From assembly GCA_016710365.1 (NCBI GenBank), contig JADJVW010000007.1, positions 62,001-126,000 of the forward strand: DNA of 64,000 bases, given 5' to 3'. Shown here piece by piece: positions 60,205 to 64,000 of the stretch. Under the pieces are notes generated by a model, which searched no databases, was not told where the DNA came from, and saw only the letters and a program-made list of their open reading frames with translations. Source of the stretch: Candidatus Caldilinea saccharophila (GTDB lineage Bacteria > Chloroflexota > Anaerolineae > Caldilineales > Caldilineaceae). The stretch's first letter is position 1. Every line of letters starts with the position of its first letter. The translations under genes were made by a program, and so were the position numbers.

Positions 60205-62076
60205 TCATCCCTTCTGCGCCCGTCGCGTCCGCGTCCGTTGGTCGTGATTGAGCGTTTTCTTGCGAATGCGCAGCGAGACCGGCGTCACTTCGAGCAAATC
60301 GTCATTGTCCAGAAATTGGATGGCGTCATCCAGCGTCAATTCGCGCGAGACGTTGAGCATTTCATTGAGGCCGGAGGGCTTCTCACGAAAGTTGGTGAGT
60401 TGTTTGGCTTTGCAAACGTTGATCACCAATTCCTCTTCGCGGATGTGCTTGCCGACCACCTGCCCGGCATACACCGCATCGCCCGGCTTGACGATGAAAT
60501 CGCCACGCTGCTGCAAATTGGTCAACGCATAGCTGCTGACTGCGCCGGTTTCCAACGCCACCAACTTGCCGTTCTGCTGAATTTCGATGTCGCCTGTGTA
60601 CGCTGCATAGCCGTGAAAAAGCGTGTGAAAGATGCCGGTGCCGCGCGTAGAGGTCAAAAAGGGCTGGCGAAAGCCCAGCAGCCCGCGCGTCGGCGCCAAG
60701 TAGGTGCCGTAGACCGTGCCGTCCTCGCCATAGTGAATGTTCTGCATGATGGCGCGACGGCGTCCCAACATCTCTTGCACGGAGCCGAGGTACTCCTGCG
60801 CCACTTCGACAAAGACCTGCTCGATCGGCTCCATCAAGCCTTCGTCGTTTTCTTTGAAGATGACCTCGGGCCGGCTGACGGAAAACTCGTAGCCTTCGCG
60901 GCGCATCGTCTCGATCAGGATCGCAAGGTGCAACTCGCCGCGACCGGAGACGATGAACTCGTTGGCGCGTTCCGTCTCATCGACGCGCAAGGCAACGTTG
61001 CGCTCCAATTCGCTGAAAAGACGGGCGCGTACCTGGCGACTGGTAAGATATTGTCCTTCACGCCCGACAAAGGGGCTGTCGTTGACGGCAAAGGTCATCC
61101 GCACCGTCGGCTCCTCGACCGTGATCGGCGGCAACGGGCGCGGGTCGGCTGGGTCGGCCAGCGTGTCGCCGATCCCCACCGCCTCGATGCCAGCGACCGC
61201 CACAATATTGCCGGCATCGACTGAGTCGAGCGCAACCCGTTGCAAATTGCGAAACACATAGACCTGCGTCACCTTGGAGGTTTCCATAGCGCCATGCGGG
61301 TCGATGCGCACAATCTGCTGGCCGGTGCGGATCGACCCGCTCTGCAGGCGACCGACTGCGATCTTGCCCACATAGTTGCTGTACTCGATAGTCGCCACCA
61401 GGAGTTGGGTCGGGCCGGCGGGGTCAACTTGCGGCGGCGGCAAATAGTCGAGGATCGTGTCGAAGAGCGGTTCCAGGCTCGGCGCCAGCTCGTCGGGCTG
61501 GAAGCCGGCGCGCTGTTCGAGCGCACGCGTATAGACGACCGGAAACTCAGCCTGTGCGTCACTGGCGCCCAGGTCAATAAACAGATCAAAGGTGGCGTTG
61601 ACGACGAAATCAGGCCGCGCGGCCGGCCGGTCGATCTTGTTGACGACGACGATGGCAGGTAGGCCGCGTTCGAGCGCCTGGCGCAGCACAAAGCGCGTCT
61701 GCGGCAACGGGCCTTCGGCGGCATCGACCAGCAGCAGTACGCCGTCGACCATGTGCATGATGCGCTCCACCTCACCGCCGAAGTCGGCGTGCCCCGGCGT
61801 GTCGACGATGTTGATGGTGACGCCGCGATATTCCACGCTGGTGTTCTTGGCCAGGATCGTAATGCCGCGCTCACGTTCGAGGTCGTTAGAGTCCATAATG
61901 CGTTCGATCACGGTCTGATTGTCGCGAAAAACCTTGGTCTGGCGCAGCATCCCATCGACGAGCGTAGTTTTGCCGTGATCGACGTGGGCGATAATCGCGA
62001 TATTGCGAATGTCGGAGCGGGCGACCGTGGTTATGGCGGCCGGCTTCGGATTGCTCTGCATTTGTGTACTGATCAT
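60205..62076 (-). CDS. typA: Ribosome-associated GTPase TypA/BipA
   Basis: A 623-residue translational GTPase related to EF-G that binds the ribosome and assists 50S assembly, notably in cold or stress. The G motifs are clear: AHVDHGKTT (G1, about residue 29), ITILAKNTSV (G2), DTPGHADFGG (G3) and NKIDRPAARP (G4). The BipA-specific C-terminal domain follows. The start at 62076 is chosen because GGGAG lies 4 bases upstream; the open frame extends further without support. It is transcribed in the same direction as trkA and trkH. Confidence 0.96.
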   Translation of the reverse strand: MISTQMQSNPKPAAITTVARSDIRNIAIIAHVDHGKTTLVDGMLRQTKVFRDNQTVIERIMDSNDLERERGITILAKNTSVEYRGVTINIVDTPGHADFGGEVERIMHMVDGVLLLVDAAEGPLPQTRFVLRQALERGLPAIVVVNKIDRPAARPDFVVNATFDLFIDLGASDAQAEFPVVYTRALEQRAGFQPDELAPSLEPLFDTILDYLPPPQVDPAGPTQLLVATIEYSNYVGKIAVGRLQSGSIRTGQQIVRIDPHGAMETSKVTQVYVFRNLQRVALDSVDAGNIVAVAGIEAVGIGDTLADPADPRPLPPITVEEPTVRMTFAVNDSPFVGREGQYLTSRQVRARLFSELERNVALRVDETERANEFIVSGRGELHLAILIETMRREGYEFSVSRPEVIFKENDEGLMEPIEQVFVEVAQEYLGSVQEMLGRRRAIMQNIHYGEDGTVYGTYLAPTRGLLGFRQPFLTSTRGTGIFHTLFHGYAAYTGDIEIQQNGKLVALETGAVSSYALTNLQQRGDFIVKPGDAVYAGQVVGKHIREEELVINVCKAKQLTNFREKPSGLNEMLNVSRELTLDDAIQFLDNDDLLEVTPVSLRIRKKTLNHDQRTRTRRAQKG

Positions 62077-62248
62077 ATTCTCCCAACTTTGGGCAGCGTC
62101 TGCGCCGCCCGGCGCGTTCTCGTGGCACAAAAAAGCCCGGCGTGTGTGGCCGAGCTTGTCTGGCTTTCCTACTTCACGATCTGCTATTGTACGTCGGCCT
62201 TTGGATGTGTAGCAACTTCTGAGGGGCGTGCGTGTGTTAGATATCCTA

Positions 62249-62310
62249 TTGACATCGCGTTTTTTTTGTCGCATACTATCGGTAAGATTACCGGTAATGT
62301 TACCGGAATG
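62249..62310 (+). promoter_or_regulatory. Sigma-70-type promoter overlapped by a tandem operator
   Basis: A perfect -35 (TTGACA, 62249-62254) and a fair -10 (CATACT, 62272-62277) are 17 bases apart, with transcription starting at about 62284. Immediately over the start are two 12-base palindromes, GGTAAGATTACC (62281-62292) and GGTAATGTTACC (62293-62304). The same bases contain ATTACCGGTAAT (62287-62298), a dyad with central CG typical of LacI-family operators. A repressor bound here would block the start. The leader to the next ATG is about 190 bases. Confidence 0.7.
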
Positions 62311-62474
62311 CTTGTTTCTCCCAAGTCGGCAATTGCAGAATGGTTTTTGTGGCGATGATCGCCAAGTTTAGTGTGCTGTTGGCACAGTCTGGAGGCGCCT
62401 CTCGGTAAGCATCGTTTGCGCCCAGTGAGGTTGTCGTACTCGTTTTCCACATCATTTCCAGGAGGATGAAACAA

Positions 62475-63806
62475 ATGAAGAAGGTTGTGTATCTACTTAG
62501 TCTGCTCGTCCTGAGTGCGTTACTGCTCGCCGGCTGCGCGGTCGCACAGCCGGCTGCTCCGGCGGCCGACGCGGGCGCCCCATCAGCCGCGGGGGACGTG
62601 ACGCTCACGTATATGGCGAGCCAGGGTTGGATCAAGGATGCTGAGCTGGAGTTGGCTAAAAAATTCGAGGCGGAAACTGGGATTCACGTCGATTACCAGA
62701 TCATCCCGGCTGACCAGTATTTCAGTGTGCTCAAGACCAAGCTCAATTCAGGCGAAGCGACGGACATCTTTGGCGGGCAGAGCGGCAAGACCGATCTGCA
62801 AGTCCAGTACGATGTCGAGAAGAACGCCGTCGATCTGTCGGGCGAAGAATGGGTCTCGCGTCACGACCCGCTTTCGCTGGAGATGGTGAGTCTGAACGGC
62901 AAGGTCTACGGCGCCGAAATCTGGGATACGATTGCCTCGAATTACTTTATCGTCGTCTATAACAAGGATATCTTTGCGCAGCAGGGGCTGAGCGTTCCCA
63001 CTACCTATGCCGAGTTCAAGGATGTCTGTCTTGCGCTCAGGGCGCCAGGGATCAGCCCGCTCTACGAACCGGTTGCCGATGGCTGGCATCACGTGCTGTG
63101 GTTCCCCATGGTCGGCCCGCGCTTTGAAGAACTCAATCCGGGTCTTGCCGAGCAGTTGAATAAGAATGAGGTCGCCTTCGCCGACGTTCCGGTCATGGTT
63201 GAGGCGATGACACAACTCAAGGAACTTTATGATCTGGGCTGCTTTGGCGACAACGCGCTCTCCGATGCGTTCTCCGATGCCAATGCCAAGCTGGCAAGCG
63301 GTGAGTTTGCCATGGCCGTCACGACCCTGACCACGCCGGTGAGTGTCGAAGCGGACTATCCCGACACACCGGCGCAGACCTTTGGTTTCTTCCCGATGCC
63401 GCTGGCGGACAACATGCTGGCCCCTGCCCATCCCGCTGGGCCAAGCAAGTTCATCTATTCCGGCTCGCCGCATATCGAAGAAGCCAGGCAATATCTGACC
63501 TTCCTGACCACGCCGGAAAACCTGCAATATCTGCTGGACAACACGCCGGACTTTGCGGCGCTCAACTTCTCGGGGCTGCAAGCCAAGTGGACGCCCGAGC
63601 AGCAGGAATTCCTGGATGCCTATCCTGCCAAGTCGATCGTCTACCAGGACGCGGTCAACTATCTCAACCCGCAGTGGATGGACATCGGCAAGGACATGGT
63701 GGCGATGTTCACCGGCGCGATGACGCCCGAGGATGTGCTCAAGAGCATCGATCAGCGCCGCGCCGATATGGCGAAGACCGCCAACGATCCGGCCTGGGCT
63801 GAATAG
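62475..63806 (+). CDS. Extracellular sugar-binding lipoprotein (family 1)
   Basis: A 443-residue ABC transporter binding protein. The ATG at 62475 is chosen since AGGAGG (62460-62465) lies 9 bases upstream; an earlier ATG at 62466 overlaps that site. The signal peptide ends LLAGCAV (lipobox at about residue 22). The mature part has the two-lobe family pattern: LTYMASQGWIKDAEL, FEAETGIHVDYQI, FIVVYNKDIFAQQGLSVP and AKLASGEFAMAV. The permeases are expected just after the window. Its promoter carries a LacI-like operator, so expression probably depends on the imported sugar. Confidence 0.93.
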   Translation: MKKVVYLLSLLVLSALLLAGCAVAQPAAPAADAGAPSAAGDVTLTYMASQGWIKDAELELAKKFEAETGIHVDYQIIPADQYFSVLKTKLNSGEATDIFGGQSGKTDLQVQYDVEKNAVDLSGEEWVSRHDPLSLEMVSLNGKVYGAEIWDTIASNYFIVVYNKDIFAQQGLSVPTTYAEFKDVCLALRAPGISPLYEPVADGWHHVLWFPMVGPRFEELNPGLAEQLNKNEVAFADVPVMVEAMTQLKELYDLGCFGDNALSDAFSDANAKLASGEFAMAVTTLTTPVSVEADYPDTPAQTFGFFPMPLADNMLAPAHPAGPSKFIYSGSPHIEEARQYLTFLTTPENLQYLLDNTPDFAALNFSGLQAKWTPEQQEFLDAYPAKSIVYQDAVNYLNPQWMDIGKDMVAMFTGAMTPEDVLKSIDQRRADMAKTANDPAWAE

Positions 63807-63819
63807 ACGGGCCAGGATT

Positions 63820-63920
63820 TGATGCAGAGGAGCGCAGAGTAAACGCTGAGCGGGAGACGAGGGAATAGCTCAAGCGCGACTCCCCTTTGGTTTTGCTCTG
63901 CACCTCTGCGCTCCACTGGG
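63820..63920. repeat. Inverted GCAGAGGAGCGCAGAG repeat at the window end
   Basis: GATGCAGAGGAGCGCAGAG (63820-63838) pairs imperfectly with GCTCTGCACCTCTGCGCTCC (63896-63915). It is the fourth member of the CGCAGAG family (others near 1879, 12751 and 22596). It follows the binding-protein stop by 14 bases, where an intercistronic hairpin is also expected in this genome. Confidence 0.65.
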
Positions 63921-64000
63921 TCAATCATCAGCCAACAACGTGCAGTCAGAGACTGCACCTACGGTGCTTCAGGGGCGCCGGCTAGACCAGACAGGATCAG

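Overview
The window reads as a GC-rich chromosomal segment of a free-living heterotrophic bacterium. The best guess is Chloroflexota (Anaerolineae/Caldilineae-like). This rests on inference: many lipoproteins with Pro/Thr-rich linkers, several carbohydrate ABC transporters, no LPS genes, and spacers packed with degenerate inverted repeats. No rRNA, tRNA or CRISPR array was seen.

Bases 1-18263 hold a nearly complete myo-inositol island on the + strand. The order is a transaldolase-family gene (cut by the window edge), iolB, iolD, iolA, an inositol/sugar ABC transporter (binding protein, double ATPase, permease), an unrecognised protein, iolG, iolE, an N-truncated iolI, two further Gfo/Idh/MocA dehydrogenases, iolC and a second iolB. 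Together they would import inositol isomers, oxidise and epimerise them, and take the ring to acetyl-CoA. The one step without an obvious gene is the IolJ aldolase. The island ends at a bidirectional terminator shared with a secreted two-domain fasciclin lipoprotein.

Bases 19660-25484 hold a membrane-anchored protein, a multi-TM/HTH membrane regulator (frameshifted), and an 830-residue lipoprotein with an SH3-like module and four tandem repeats. Bases 26076-35800 are an accessory zone: a wrecked MntA/HepT antitoxin-toxin pair, two near-identical IS3-family (IS150-like) copies, a small Lys/Ala-rich protein, and a type II restriction-modification pair embedded between remnants of a type I system. 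An HU-like gene and a uroporphyrinogen-decarboxylase-like gene cleanly split by IS copy 2 complete the zone. A second sugar ABC transporter (Tat-type binding protein with an internal stop, two permeases) follows.

Bases 39590-63806 are mostly housekeeping: a GNAT enzyme, a MacB/FtsX-type ABC exporter, an aldo/keto reductase, dtd, a radical-SAM/HhH protein, an aminotransferase, pepA, hicBA, threonine aldolase, a class V aminotransferase, a LIVBP-like lipoprotein, trkH-trkA, typA, and a sugar-binding lipoprotein behind a promoter overlapped by a tandem operator.

Two themes cross the window. First, nearly every spacer is filled by short inverted-repeat elements, including two MITE-like families with target-site duplications. 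Second, an unusual number of genes carry one single-base indel or one in-frame stop; this is either real decay or consensus error, and read mapping would decide.
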